45,821 nucleotides of DNA from Amylibacter sp. (GTDB lineage: Bacteria; Pseudomonadota; Alphaproteobacteria; Rhodobacterales; Rhodobacteraceae). The notes under the pieces were generated by a model. That model ran no database searches, was not told the DNA's origin, and saw nothing but the letters and a program-made list of their open reading frames with translations. The stretch spans positions 1 through 45,821 of the forward strand of contig JAJFHY010000254.1 of NCBI GenBank assembly GCA_021775375.1, in the 5' to 3' direction. How positions within the stretch are numbered: the stretch's first letter is position 1; each line of letters opens with the position of its first letter. Positions 33,770 to 42,678 of the stretch are shown here, piece after piece. Made by a program: the position numbers and the translations under genes.

Positions 33770-34348
33770 TTAGCTTTGCCCCGCAGGTTTAGGATTGTCT
33801 TCATGGCCAAGCGCACCGGCATTTCTTAATTCTGCCTCGACCTCTTGCTCAATTTCCGCATGTTCAAGTGAAACCCCGCTTGCTGTCTGTTTCCAGTACC
33901 CGGGTAGGCTTAATAATTCACACAAAACAAACAACATGCCACCAACCGGAATGATTGATTGGGTCAGTTGAATAGGCACCCAAGTCAAAGATACCAGCAT
34001 CTCGCCTTCCAATACTTCCAGAACCTGAAACCCGGTCCAGGCAAGGATAACAAAAAAGCCTACAACAACAATTTCGGCAACGACAACGGCCATCATTCGC
34101 ACGCCCTTGGGCAAAGAGAGCAATACACTGTCAAAACCGATGTGCCGGCGTTTGAGCGCCGCAAGCCCTGCCCCATAATATGTCACCCACGACAGCAAAA
34201 CAGCTGCGACTTCGTCGTACCAAGATAGAGAATTACCGAAAATACGGAATAAAACCGCGACAATAACAACTGTGGTCAGAAAGACCATCAACGCAATGAC
34301 GATCCATTCCAATAATGTTTCAAGATAACGGCTAAAAGACGACAGCAT
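33770..34348 (-). CDS. dctQ: TRAP transporter small membrane subunit (DctQ)
   Basis: A protein of about 192 aa with four membrane helices, including WIVIALMVFLTTVVIVAVLFRIFG, and the family SWYDEVAAVLLSWVTYYGAG segment. The ORF-track start is a TTG; the ATG at 34348 (MLSSFSRYLETLL), with GGAG six bases upstream, is chosen over another ATG at 34366 that lacks a ribosome binding site. A charged C-terminal tail (EIEQEVEAELRNAG) extends beyond the usual length. It sits between dctP and dctM. Confidence 0.9.
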   Translation of the reverse strand: MLSSFSRYLETLLEWIVIALMVFLTTVVIVAVLFRIFGNSLSWYDEVAAVLLSWVTYYGAGLAALKRRHIGFDSVLLSLPKGVRMMAVVVAEIVVVGFFVILAWTGFQVLEVLEGEMLVSLTWVPIQLTQSIIPVGGMLFVLCELLSLPGYWKQTASGVSLEHAEIEQEVEAELRNAGALGHEDNPKPAGQS

Positions 34349-34420
34349 TACTTCTCCGACCCACATTGTAGGCAAAACGACAGACTGTTATGAGCAGTCT
34401 TTGAATTATTGGTTTTGGGA

Positions 34421-34452
34421 ACGCGGCAGGCACATTAAAGTTCCCGCCGCGT
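34421..34452 (-). terminator. Stem-loop between dctP and dctQ
   Basis: ACGCGGC and GCCGCGT form a perfect 7-bp stem around an 18-base loop (an alternative GGGAAC/GTTCCC pairing overlaps it). It lies just after the dctP stop on the minus strand, before dctQ, a common place for a hairpin that raises binding-protein expression over the membrane subunits. Confidence 0.55.
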
Positions 34453-34462
34453 AAATCTTAAT

Positions 34463-35443
34463 TTAAGAACCGTCAGCCAGGTTTTGAACTTTTTCAATAA
34501 GCTCTTTGCCACCTGGAACAGATGATGCAAACTCATCATAAATAGGCTTTGAGGCTTCAATGAACGCAGCATTATCGGCATTGTTCACTTCGACACCGGC
34601 CGCCTTGATCACGTCAAGCAGCTCGACTTCAAGACGCGCTGCAGTTTCATAGACGAATGCCTGTGAATCAGTTGCACATTTTTCAAGGCCGGACTGAACA
34701 TCTGCAGGAAGTTTTGCAAATTCCTTGTCGGATACCAGAACATAACCGGGCGTATAAACATGTCCGGTTATTGAAAGGTACTTCTGTACTTCTTGGAATT
34801 TGGCAGATGCGATCTGCGCATAAGGGTTTTCTTGCCCGTCAATCACGCCGGTTTGCAAAGCTGTAAACACTTCGGAAAACGCCATTGGAGTAGGGTTCGC
34901 GCCGTAAAGTTTGAACATCTTAACACGCCATGCGCCTTTTGGTGTACGAAGCTTCACGCCCGCCAGATCAGCAGGTTTTACAATGGGTCGTTTATTGTTT
35001 GTAATATGGCGGAAACCGTTTTCGAAATACCCCAAAATTCGGTAGCCTTTTGATTGGGCTGCTTTTTGGAATGTGTCGCCAAGCTCTGCCTGAACACGTT
35101 TCATGTGCTCGCGATCTTTGATGATATACGGCATTTCGAACACACCGAATTCATCGGCCACCGAAGACATCACTGATGATGGAAGCGAGAAGTTAATCTG
35201 TCCCAATTTCAGCTTTTGCAACAGCTCTTTGTCCTTACCCAACTGAGAAGAACCAAAGGTTTGCACCTCTGCTTTGCCTGCTAGTGCTGCGTTGGAGCAT
35301 TTTGCAAACTCGTTTACACTTGCTTCAAATAGTGATCCCGGCTTACCGACATGGCCAAATTTTAGTACAAGCGCTTCTGCACTTGCCTGTGTCGCCATAA
35401 GCATTAACGCCGCTGTGCATATTAGTTTTGATTTCAGTCTCAT
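34463..35443 (-). CDS. dctP: TRAP transporter periplasmic binding protein (DctP)
   Basis: A 326-aa exported solute-binding protein of the DctP family. It has a signal peptide (MRLKSKLICTAALMLMATQASA), then LKFGHVGKPGSLFEA, and the conserved GVKLRTPKGAWRVKMFKLYGANPTPMAFSEVFTALQTGVIDGQENPY region with the Arg that clamps a substrate carboxylate. The ribosome binding site GGGAGGAG is very strong. The gene follows the aminotransferase by 44 bases and precedes the dctP-dctQ hairpin. The ligand is probably a carboxylate; identity unknown. Confidence 0.93.
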   Translation of the reverse strand: MRLKSKLICTAALMLMATQASAEALVLKFGHVGKPGSLFEASVNEFAKCSNAALAGKAEVQTFGSSQLGKDKELLQKLKLGQINFSLPSSVMSSVADEFGVFEMPYIIKDREHMKRVQAELGDTFQKAAQSKGYRILGYFENGFRHITNNKRPIVKPADLAGVKLRTPKGAWRVKMFKLYGANPTPMAFSEVFTALQTGVIDGQENPYAQIASAKFQEVQKYLSITGHVYTPGYVLVSDKEFAKLPADVQSGLEKCATDSQAFVYETAARLEVELLDVIKAAGVEVNNADNAAFIEASKPIYDEFASSVPGGKELIEKVQNLADGS

Positions 35444-35487
35444 GATAATTCTCCTCCCAGATGAATTAGGTTAAACCGCCTATTTTC

Positions 35488-36675
35488 TTATTCTGCAGCC
35501 ATTGATGTGGCTTTAGAATTCTTCAAATTCTCCAATGCAGCCATCACGCCTCCTGCCTGATGCGGCACATTTGCTTGTCCCAACCCCATTTCAATGCCAG
35601 AAAGTGTTGCCATCAACATAAGGTCATTAAAATCTCCTAGGTGTCCAATTCGAAACACCTTATCTGCCACTTTTGACAGACCATTTCCTAATGAAATATC
35701 GTAATGCTTTAGAGTGGTCGCCCGAAACCCATCGGCACTCTGACTCTCCGGCATCAGAACCGCAGTAAGAACCCCGCTTTCCTGACCTTGTTGTGTACAC
35801 AAAACCTCCAGGCCCCATGCTTTAACGGCCGCACGTGTGGCTTGGCCATGGCGCGCATGACGGGCGTAGACATTATCAAGCCCTTCTTCATGCAGCATAT
35901 CTATTGCTTCGTTTAGGCCGTAGAGCATATTAGTTGCCGGCGTATAAGGAAAATACCCTGTCTTGTTTGGCCCGATCATGTCGGCCCAATCCCAATAACT
36001 ACGCTGTAATTTTGCTGTCTTATTCACTGTCAATGCTTTTTCACTTACCGCATTGAAAGACAGACCGGGCGGTAGCATCAATCCCTTTTGTGAGCCGGAA
36101 ATCGTGACATCCACACCCCACTCGTCGTGGCGGTAATCGATCGAGGCAAGACCAGAGATCGTATCCACCATCAAAAGCGCTGGATGGTTAGCGTTATCAA
36201 GCGCTTTTCTGACTGCCGCAATGGAAGAAACTGAACCCGTAGACGTTTCATTGTGAACAACACAAACGGCCTTTATCTCATGATTTTTATCTTCAGCCAG
36301 ATAAGTTTCGATTTTATCGGGATCTGCCCCACCACGCCAGTTACCTTCAATAAATTCTGGGTTTAAACCGATACGCTTGGCTAAGCTTTTCCATAATGTT
36401 GCAAAATGCCCTGTCTCGAACATCAAAACCCGATCGCCCGGGGAAAGTACATTTACGAGAGCAGCTTCCCATGCACCGGTTCCGGAAGCAGGATAAATAA
36501 AGACATTGCTCTTGGTTTTGAAAATCGTCTTGATACCATCCAGCGCTTTGCCACCAACTTTGGCAAAGTCAGGGCCGCGATGATCTATCGTTTGTGACGA
36601 AATCGCCCGCAAAATGCGATCAGGTACAGCACTGGGGCCTGGTATTTGCAAAAAATGACGTCCAGCCTGTCTCAT
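35488..36675 (-). CDS. Class V aminotransferase, serine/aspartate-glyoxylate type
   Basis: A 395-aa PLP enzyme of the alanine/serine-glyoxylate aminotransferase family. The PLP lysine is Lys197 in ISGSQKGLMLPPGLSF; MVDTISGLASID (Asp171) and PGPSAVPDRIL at the N-terminus are family marks. SGSQKGLMLPPG is found in serine-glyoxylate aminotransferases and in aspartate-glyoxylate BhcA (from memory), but the other beta-hydroxyaspartate-cycle genes are absent. It is the first gene of the TRAP/CoA operon and divergent from the 2-hydroxyacid dehydrogenase, suggesting that glyoxylate or a similar 2-oxo acid is formed and aminated. It ends in a short variable tail. Confidence 0.85.
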   Translation of the reverse strand: MRQAGRHFLQIPGPSAVPDRILRAISSQTIDHRGPDFAKVGGKALDGIKTIFKTKSNVFIYPASGTGAWEAALVNVLSPGDRVLMFETGHFATLWKSLAKRIGLNPEFIEGNWRGGADPDKIETYLAEDKNHEIKAVCVVHNETSTGSVSSIAAVRKALDNANHPALLMVDTISGLASIDYRHDEWGVDVTISGSQKGLMLPPGLSFNAVSEKALTVNKTAKLQRSYWDWADMIGPNKTGYFPYTPATNMLYGLNEAIDMLHEEGLDNVYARHARHGQATRAAVKAWGLEVLCTQQGQESGVLTAVLMPESQSADGFRATTLKHYDISLGNGLSKVADKVFRIGHLGDFNDLMLMATLSGIEMGLGQANVPHQAGGVMAALENLKNSKATSMAAE

Positions 36676-36758
36676 TTAAAAATCCCGTGAATTAAGTTTA
36701 TTGCAGCGGTTGAGCATAACAGAAATCAGTTGCATCCTGATTGTCTATTATGCATATA

Positions 36759-36778
36759 TAATTATGAATTCATAATTA
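36759..36778. promoter_or_regulatory. 20-bp perfect palindrome in divergent promoter
   Basis: TAATTATGAATTCATAATTA is a perfect 20-base palindrome midway between the divergent aminotransferase and dehydrogenase genes. A TATAAT at 36757-36762 overlaps its left edge, so a bound protein could block a promoter. The GntR regulator encoded downstream of the dehydrogenase is the natural candidate, although the sequence does not match the classic FadR-type half-site. Confidence 0.65.
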
Positions 36779-36804
36779 CGTCAAGCTATATTTAGGGATC
36801 AAAA

Positions 36805-39711
36805 ATGGGAGCATCAGCCAGATCCGGATTTGAAAGCAGATTAACCGAAGAGATAGAGGGAGAAATCATGTTCGATTCCTTTTCTCGTGGCAGATATGCG
36901 ACTGACGCCTCGTTTTACCAAATGATGCCGGTTGGTGTGATTATCCCCAAAAGTATCGAAGATATTGAAGCCTGCATAACAGCTGCCAGAAGTGATAACA
37001 TTTCTATCCTTGCCCGCGGCGGTGGAACCTCCCAATGCGGTCAAACTGTTAATAATTCGTTGGTTATTGATAATACAAAATATCTGAACCGCATTCTTGA
37101 ACTTGATGTCGAAAATGCCCGATGCGTTGTGGAGCCGGGCATCGTTCTGGATGAACTGAACCGTGTCCTAAAACCGCATGGCCTGTGGTTTCCTGTAGAT
37201 GTCTCGACCGCATCACGGGCAACAATTGGCGGCATGGCAGGCAATAACTCCTGCGGTGGCCGTTCCATTCGCTATGGTATTATGAGGGATAACGTGCTCT
37301 CGATTGATGCCATTCTAGCCAATGGAGACAAAAAGCATTTCGGTATCGTCGAAGAAACCGCAACTGCACACTGCCCGCTTACAACAAACATGCTTTCTCT
37401 GGGTCAGATGAACGCAGACGAAATTGCTAAACGCTTTCCAAATGTTATACGCCGTGTTGGGGGCTATAATATCGATGCTTTAACACCCAATGCTGCACCC
37501 AATAACCTTGCGCACCTTCTGGTAGGGTCCGAGGGAACCCTTGCGTATTCAACCGCGATTGAACTCAAGCTCTCAAAATTGGTAACAAACAAGGTGATGG
37601 GGCTGTGCCATTTTCCAACCTTTTATCAGGCAATGGATGCAACACAACATCTCGTAAAACTTGGCGTGCTTGGCGTAGAATTGATAGATGCCACAATGAT
37701 TGCACTCGCCCGTGATATCGCGGTTTTCAAACCAACGGTTGAACAATTCGTGCGCGGAAATCCAGAGGCCCTGTTGCTTGTAGAGTTTGCCGAAGAAACT
37801 GAAGCTGGAAATCTACAAAAGCTGAACGATCTCGATGAAGCCATGGGCGCACTTGGCTTTTCATGGAAAGGTGAAGGCAAGAATTGGGGAGGCGTGGTGC
37901 AACTTACTGAAAGCGCACATCAAAATGCCATTACAGAAATGCGCAAATCTGGCCTAAACATCATGATGTCGATGAAAAGTGAGGGAAAGCCCGTTTCCTT
38001 TGTTGAAGACTGCGCAGTCGAATTACCTGACCTTGCAGAATATACGGCTGGTCTTACGGATATATTTGCAAAACACGGCACCAAAGGTACATGGTATGCC
38101 CACGCTTCTGTCGGGTGCCTTCATGTGCGTCCTGTTCTTAACCTAAGATTGGATCAGGATGTCAAAACCATGCGGTCCATTGCCGAGGAAGCATTTGAGC
38201 TGGTTCGTGAATACAAAGGTTCGCATTCTGGTGAACATGGTGATGGTATTGTCCGTTCAGAATTTCACGAGCAAATGTTCGGAAAGCAAATCACCGACGC
38301 ATTTGGTGCCGTCAAAAAACAATTTGACCCAGATACGACATTCAATCCTGGTAAGATTGTTGCGGCGCCGAAAATGGATGATCGGTCCCTATTTCGATAC
38401 CACACAAACTACAGGGTACAAGAGTTTGATACGGCTATGGATTGGTCTGACTGGTCTGGTGCTGCAGGTGGATTTCAGGGTGCGGTCGAGATGTGCAACA
38501 ATAATGGAATGTGCCGCAAGTTAAAGGGCGGAACCATGTGTCCGTCTTTTAGGGTAACACGCAACGAAAAAGATCTCACCCGGGGGCGAGCCAATACGCT
38601 AAGATTGGCAATCTCAGGTCAGTTGGGTGACGATGCATTTTCTTCTGATGAAATGATGGAAACCATGAAGCTTTGCGTTTCATGCAAAGGGTGTAAACGC
38701 GAGTGTCCAACGGGCGTAGATATGGCACGAATGAAAATAGAAGTACTTGCAGCCCGAGCCCGCAAGAACGGCATTTCGCTTCATGATAGATTAATCGCTT
38801 ATATGCCGCGTTACGCCCCCATCGTGTCAAAATTTCCGTGGTTCATGAATATACGTAATAATGTACCGGGCCTTGCTAAAGTTCTGGAACGCCCAACTGG
38901 TTTCACAGCCAAACGCGCCCTGCCCCATTGGCATTCGCGCCCATTCAAAGACACCGAATACACAACCGATGGCAATCCTTCAGTCGTTATCTTTGCGGAT
39001 AGTTTTAATCGCTATTTTGAACCGGACAACCTGCGTTCCGCTGCAAATGTTTTGCAAGCCGCAGGGCTTTTTGTTGAAGTTGCAAAGCCACTTGACCAAG
39101 GACGCCCACTTTGTTCTGGCCGGACCTTTCTTTCTGTCGGGCTTGTGGAAGAAGCAAAGTCTGAAGCGCGACGCCTTATTGAAAGCCTGCTGCCATACGC
39201 AAAACGTGGCATTCCAATCATAGGGATTGAGCCCAGTTGTTTACTGACATTAAGGGATGAAATACCGGCACTTTTACCGGGAGACGAAACCGCATTGATT
39301 TCTGAAAATGCTTTCATGCTGGAAGAATATATCGCTAAACAAATAGAGCTTGATGCATTCAAACTTCAATTAAAATCACCGGCAAACAAATTGCTTTTAC
39401 ACGGCCACTGCCACCAAAAAGCATTTGGAATGATGTCTGATATAGAAATGACCCTAGCCCTGCTACCAGATACTGATATCGAAACAGTTCAATCAGGGTG
39501 CTGTGGCATGGCAGGATCATTCGGCTACGGTGTTGATACGCATGAAGTATCCATGAAGATGGCTGAACTTGATCTGCTACCAGCCGTTCGTGCAGCAGAT
39601 GAAGATACAATCATTGTAGCAGACGGTATATCGTGCAGACATCAGATATCCGGCGGCACTAAACAGAATGCAATGCACGTAGCCCGCATTCTTGAGCTGG
39701 CATTAAAATAA
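36805..39711 (+). CDS. FAD/Fe-S D-2-hydroxyacid dehydrogenase (GlcD-GlcF fusion type)
   Basis: A 968-aa fusion enzyme. The N-terminal half is an FAD-binding PCMH/GlcD-type oxidase (ILARGGGTSQCGQTVNNSLVID, GNNSCGGRSIRYGIM, LLVGSEGTLAYSTAIEL). The middle has two iron-sulfur motifs, CNNNGMC...MCP from residue 564 and CVSCKGCKRECP from residue 624. The C-terminus has CCG-domain motifs HGHCHQKAFG and SGCCGMAGSFGY. Similar proteins oxidise D-lactate, D-2-hydroxyglutarate or glycolate and feed electrons to the membrane. The start at 36805 retains the conserved FESRLTEEIEGEIMFDSFSRGRYATDAS segment, although an ATG at 36868 has the better ribosome binding site. The 2-oxo product would suit the divergent aminotransferase. 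Confidence 0.88.
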   Translation: MGASARSGFESRLTEEIEGEIMFDSFSRGRYATDASFYQMMPVGVIIPKSIEDIEACITAARSDNISILARGGGTSQCGQTVNNSLVIDNTKYLNRILELDVENARCVVEPGIVLDELNRVLKPHGLWFPVDVSTASRATIGGMAGNNSCGGRSIRYGIMRDNVLSIDAILANGDKKHFGIVEETATAHCPLTTNMLSLGQMNADEIAKRFPNVIRRVGGYNIDALTPNAAPNNLAHLLVGSEGTLAYSTAIELKLSKLVTNKVMGLCHFPTFYQAMDATQHLVKLGVLGVELIDATMIALARDIAVFKPTVEQFVRGNPEALLLVEFAEETEAGNLQKLNDLDEAMGALGFSWKGEGKNWGGVVQLTESAHQNAITEMRKSGLNIMMSMKSEGKPVSFVEDCAVELPDLAEYTAGLTDIFAKHGTKGTWYAHASVGCLHVRPVLNLRLDQDVKTMRSIAEEAFELVREYKGSHSGEHGDGIVRSEFHEQMFGKQITDAFGAVKKQFDPDTTFNPGKIVAAPKMDDRSLFRYHTNYRVQEFDTAMDWSDWSGAAGGFQGAVEMCNNNGMCRKLKGGTMCPSFRVTRNEKDLTRGRANTLRLAISGQLGDDAFSSDEMMETMKLCVSCKGCKRECPTGVDMARMKIEVLAARARKNGISLHDRLIAYMPRYAPIVSKFPWFMNIRNNVPGLAKVLERPTGFTAKRALPHWHSRPFKDTEYTTDGNPSVVIFADSFNRYFEPDNLRSAANVLQAAGLFVEVAKPLDQGRPLCSGRTFLSVGLVEEAKSEARRLIESLLPYAKRGIPIIGIEPSCLLTLRDEIPALLPGDETALISENAFMLEEYIAKQIELDAFKLQLKSPANKLLLHGHCHQKAFGMMSDIEMTLALLPDTDIETVQSGCCGMAGSFGYGVDTHEVSMKMAELDLLPAVRAADEDTIIVADGISCRHQISGGTKQNAMHVARILELALK

Positions 39712-39734
39712 GATATGAGTTAGGAAATAGCCTT

Positions 39735-40421
39735 ATGAATGCATCAGAATCCATAACACGACCTTCACTTCATATAGAGCTTCTTGGCCGCCTGCGCGAT
39801 CTTATCATAGAAGGCGTTTTACCACCCGGCACCAAAGTTCCCGAACGTGAGCTGTGCGAGCGCTACGGCGTTTCCCGTACACCGATGCGTGAGGCACTTA
39901 AGGTACTGGCCGTTGATGGTCTGGTTTGGCTGGAGCCCAACCGGGGTGCCTGGGTGAGCAAAATCACCATTAAAGATCTGGAAGAAGTATTTCCTGTTAT
40001 GGGAGCATTGGAAGCGCTTTCTGGCGAACTGGCCTGCGAGCACATCACAGATGATCAGGTAAATGCGATCAGAAAACTACATCTTGAGATGATCGAGCAC
40101 TACAAACTACGTGACCTCGCCAAATATTTTCAGGCTAATCAAGCTATTCACGAAGCAATATTGGAAGCAGCAAACAACTCGGAACTGACAACGATGTATC
40201 GATCTTTGGCTGCACGCGTAAGACGCACAAGATATCTTGCCAACATGACCGATGAACGCTGGGAGAAAGCTGTCGAAGAACATGAACAAATACTTTCCGC
40301 ACTGGAAAATCGCCACGGTGCCGAGCTTGCCCAAATTCTTCGCCAGCATCTAAAGAGCAAATTCGAAACCGTGCGCAACTGGTTGAATAGCGATCAAAGA
40401 GTGAAACAATTAACGGAATGA
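39735..40421 (+). CDS. GntR-family regulator (FadR/FCD subfamily)
   Basis: A 228-aa GntR regulator. The winged helix has IIEGVLPPGTKVPERELCERYGVSRTPMREALKVLAVDGLV, and the all-helical FCD effector domain follows (about residues 85-215) with its metal-binding histidines in the NQAIHEAILEAANN and EEHEQILSAL segments. It lies 23 bases after the dehydrogenase and is probably co-transcribed with it. FCD regulators commonly sense small organic acids, so it is the best candidate for control of the divergent TRAP/dehydrogenase regulon. Confidence 0.92.
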   Translation: MNASESITRPSLHIELLGRLRDLIIEGVLPPGTKVPERELCERYGVSRTPMREALKVLAVDGLVWLEPNRGAWVSKITIKDLEEVFPVMGALEALSGELACEHITDDQVNAIRKLHLEMIEHYKLRDLAKYFQANQAIHEAILEAANNSELTTMYRSLAARVRRTRYLANMTDERWEKAVEEHEQILSALENRHGAELAQILRQHLKSKFETVRNWLNSDQRVKQLTE

Positions 40422-40479
40422 TTTGAGCAAGGTTAATAAGTAGGTTGCATATTTTCTCTCTTCTAAAGCTTAACCATGA

Positions 40480-41187
40480 TCAGACCGAACGGGTAATACC
40501 GCCATCAACACGGATGTTCTGACCGGTGATATAGGCGCCGCCTTTTGAGGCGAGGAAAGCCACGGTTGCTGCAATTTCATCATACGAACTTCCGTAACGA
40601 CCCATCGGTATCTTGGCCATGAAATCTGCATTTTCCGGCAGGCTGTCGATAAAGCCCGGCAGCACGTTGTTCATTCGCACATTGTCGGCGGCATATTTGT
40701 CGGCAAACAGTTTGCTGTAGGCTGCCAGCCCTGCGCGCATCACACCCGAAGTTGGAAAAACCGGATCAGGCTCGAAAGCGGCGAAGGTCGAGATGTTGAT
40801 GATCGTGCCCGACTTTTGCTTGATCATGATCGGCGCCACCAAACGGGTCGCCCGCACAGCATTTAGGAAATAAACATCCATACCGGTGTGCCAATCTTCA
40901 TCGGAAATATCCAGGATCGGCGCACGCGGGCCATGACCAGCCGAATTCACCAGCACGTCAACACGGCCCCATTTGTCCATGGTGGCATCGACCAGGCGCT
41001 TCAAATCATCGTTCGACTGGTTCGAGCCGGTGACACCGATGCCGCCCAATTCCTTGGCCAGCGCTTCACCCTTGCCTGACGAGGACAGAATGGCAACGTT
41101 GAACCCGTCTGCGGCCAGACGGCGCGCGCTGTCAGCACCCATGCCACTTCCGCCTGCAGTGATTATCGCAACTTTGTTGTCAGCCAT
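40480..41187 (-). CDS. Atypical short-chain dehydrogenase/reductase without YxxxK
   Basis: A 235-aa SDR-family protein. The cofactor motif TAGGSGMG (residues 10-17), NSAG and the C-terminal GGAYITGQNIRVDGG are clear. At the catalytic site the usual Tyr-x-x-x-Lys is replaced: after NISTFAAFEPDPVFPT comes SGVMR (Ser147, Arg151), so it is not a standard reductase. The ATG at 41187 (AATGGAGAC upstream) is chosen over the ORF-track start. The gene is visibly richer in G+C than its neighbours (line 40921-40980 is 37/60). It is divergent from a LysR regulator. Substrate unknown. Confidence 0.83.
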   Translation of the reverse strand: MADNKVAIITAGGSGMGADSARRLAADGFNVAILSSSGKGEALAKELGGIGVTGSNQSNDDLKRLVDATMDKWGRVDVLVNSAGHGPRAPILDISDEDWHTGMDVYFLNAVRATRLVAPIMIKQKSGTIINISTFAAFEPDPVFPTSGVMRAGLAAYSKLFADKYAADNVRMNNVLPGFIDSLPENADFMAKIPMGRYGSSYDEIAATVAFLASKGGAYITGQNIRVDGGITRSV

Positions 41188-41264
41188 TTTATGTCTCCAT
41201 TTGCATTCGTTGGTTTTGTCTGAGACCAGCATGGGGTTATTCAGGCAATTTGACTAATCAATTA

Positions 41265-41292
41265 TTCTACTTTAACTCTGTAGAAATTCTAC
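41265..41292. promoter_or_regulatory. Triple inverted half-sites between SDR and LysR
   Basis: TTCTAC (41265-41270), GTAGAA (41280-41285) and TTCTAC (41287-41292) give two overlapping dyads: TTCTAC-N9-GTAGAA and GTAGAA-A-TTCTAC. They lie just upstream of the LysR start in the divergent intergenic region, where a LysR dimer or tetramer would bind. Confidence 0.55.
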
Positions 41293-41311
41293 ACTCAGAA
41301 CCGAAAACGTC

Positions 41312-42184
41312 ATGAGAAATATGCCACCGTTGAATTCCCTGAAAGCCTTCGAAGCGTCAGGACGCCATCTGAACTTCCGCCTCGCAGCTGATGAATTAGG
41401 CGTTACTCCGGGGGCTGTTGCACAGCACGTGCGCGCTCTTGAAGTTCTTCTAAAGATCAAACTTTTCGAGCGGCATGCGCGGGGGCTAGCGCTGACCGAT
41501 GAAGGCCGCAGGTACCTTCCACCTATACGCCGCGCCTTTGATCTGATTACCGAGGCCACAGATAACCTTGCTCCGCGTGATACCGTTGTAACGATCAGCT
41601 CTACTCCGTCTTTTGCCACAAGATGGCTGGTACCAAGGCTGGGCACATTTACCGAGGATCACCCGGATATCCGTGTTCGGCTGGATGCCTCGAGCGCCCT
41701 CGCCAATTTTCAAACAGATGGTGTCGACATTGCAATCCGGCAAGGGAAACCTCCCTTTGGGCCGGGGCTTGTCGCTGAACCTCTGTTCGCTTCGGAATTG
41801 ATCGCGATATGCCATCCCGACCTGATGACGGGCCCGCACCCGATATCTTCACCGGAAGATTTGCGGTATCACACTTTGCTAGAGGACACACACGGCCAGT
41901 GGCCATTGTTTCTAGAGAAAGCTCTGGCGGGAACGCGGGTTTCAGACATGAAAACCACAAACTTCAGCCAAACATCTATGGCCATTGATGCCGCTATTGC
42001 GCGCCAAGGTATCGCCCTTACGAACCGGACATTTGTCGCGGCAGACCTCGAAGCCAAACGCCTTTGCCAACCATTTGCGTTTTCGGTGACGACCGAGGAA
42101 GGCTACTACGTGGTTGCCCCGAGAGAGCCACGCACACCCGGTCTCGTCGCTGTCATAAGAAAATGGCTTGCCGAGCAGACGTAG
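41312..42184 (+). CDS. LysR-family regulator, GcvA-like
   Basis: A 290-aa LysR regulator with the N-terminal HTH LNFRLAADELGVTPGAVAQHVRALEVLLKIKLFERHARGLALTDEG and an effector domain with SSTPSFATRWLVPRLGTF, the GcvA-like pattern. It is divergent from the atypical SDR, with operator-like repeats between them, and shares that gene's higher G+C. It most likely controls the SDR and itself. The ligand is unknown. Downstream the DNA becomes AT-rich and gene-poor. Confidence 0.9.
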   Translation: MRNMPPLNSLKAFEASGRHLNFRLAADELGVTPGAVAQHVRALEVLLKIKLFERHARGLALTDEGRRYLPPIRRAFDLITEATDNLAPRDTVVTISSTPSFATRWLVPRLGTFTEDHPDIRVRLDASSALANFQTDGVDIAIRQGKPPFGPGLVAEPLFASELIAICHPDLMTGPHPISSPEDLRYHTLLEDTHGQWPLFLEKALAGTRVSDMKTTNFSQTSMAIDAAIARQGIALTNRTFVAADLEAKRLCQPFAFSVTTEEGYYVVAPREPRTPGLVAVIRKWLAEQT

Positions 42185-42678
42185 ACGGCTGTGTTGGTAT
42201 TAAAGTATCACCGCGATTTATTCTGTAATCTTTATGGCAGTATAAGATGGTGATAAAAATGAAGAATGATCGAAATGTAAGCAGGACAAATCCAGTTTGG
42301 ATTGCAAAACAGTAACCTGCGATTATCACGTGGCAATTCCGTATGGAAACGCTGTAAAAAAGGGATCGGGGTCGGTGGCGGACAGACAGTCCGCCTAATT
42401 AAATATTTAACTAATTGTATTTTATTAATTATTTTAATAAACATAGTATAGATACCACACCTAATACCACATCAGATTAACATAAATGGGTTTTCTGCGT
42501 CTCTTACGTTAGTATTTGATATGATAGGTAACCTTTTTCAAATTTACGTTCTTTCAAAAATTTGATAATTAATAACCTACTTCATGGCTTAGAAGATCGA
42601 CGATTCTATGACGCCATAAATTGTCCCTTATATGATTAATATAACACCAAACAAGTATGACTGTTTGGAGTGGCGGGC
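42185..42678. other. AT-rich gene-poor interval
   Basis: About 494 bases with no supportable gene; the short ORF at 42232-42444 has no family features or good start. It contains the hairpin at 42377-42395 and ends at the IS30-type terminus. It looks like an insertion or deletion scar zone. Confidence 0.6.
42377..42395. terminator. GC-rich hairpin GGCGGAC-N5-GTCCGCC
   Basis: A perfect 7-bp stem with a 5-base loop, standing out in AT-rich surroundings and followed by an A/T-rich tract without a clean T run. It lies about 190 bases after the LysR stop and may end that transcript. Confidence 0.45.

Noticed and set aside
35488-36675. Beta-hydroxyaspartate cycle (bhcA)
   Set aside because: The PLP motif fits, but no bhcB, bhcC or bhcD homologue follows, so a generic glyoxylate aminotransferase is the safer call.
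40429-40475. GGTTAA/TTAACC inverted repeat between gntR and the SDR
   Set aside because: The arms are short and more than 30 bases apart, too weak to call a terminator.
42377-42395. tRNA fragment or attachment site
   Set aside because: The hairpin lacks any other cloverleaf arm or TTCRA motif and there is no integrase gene in the window.
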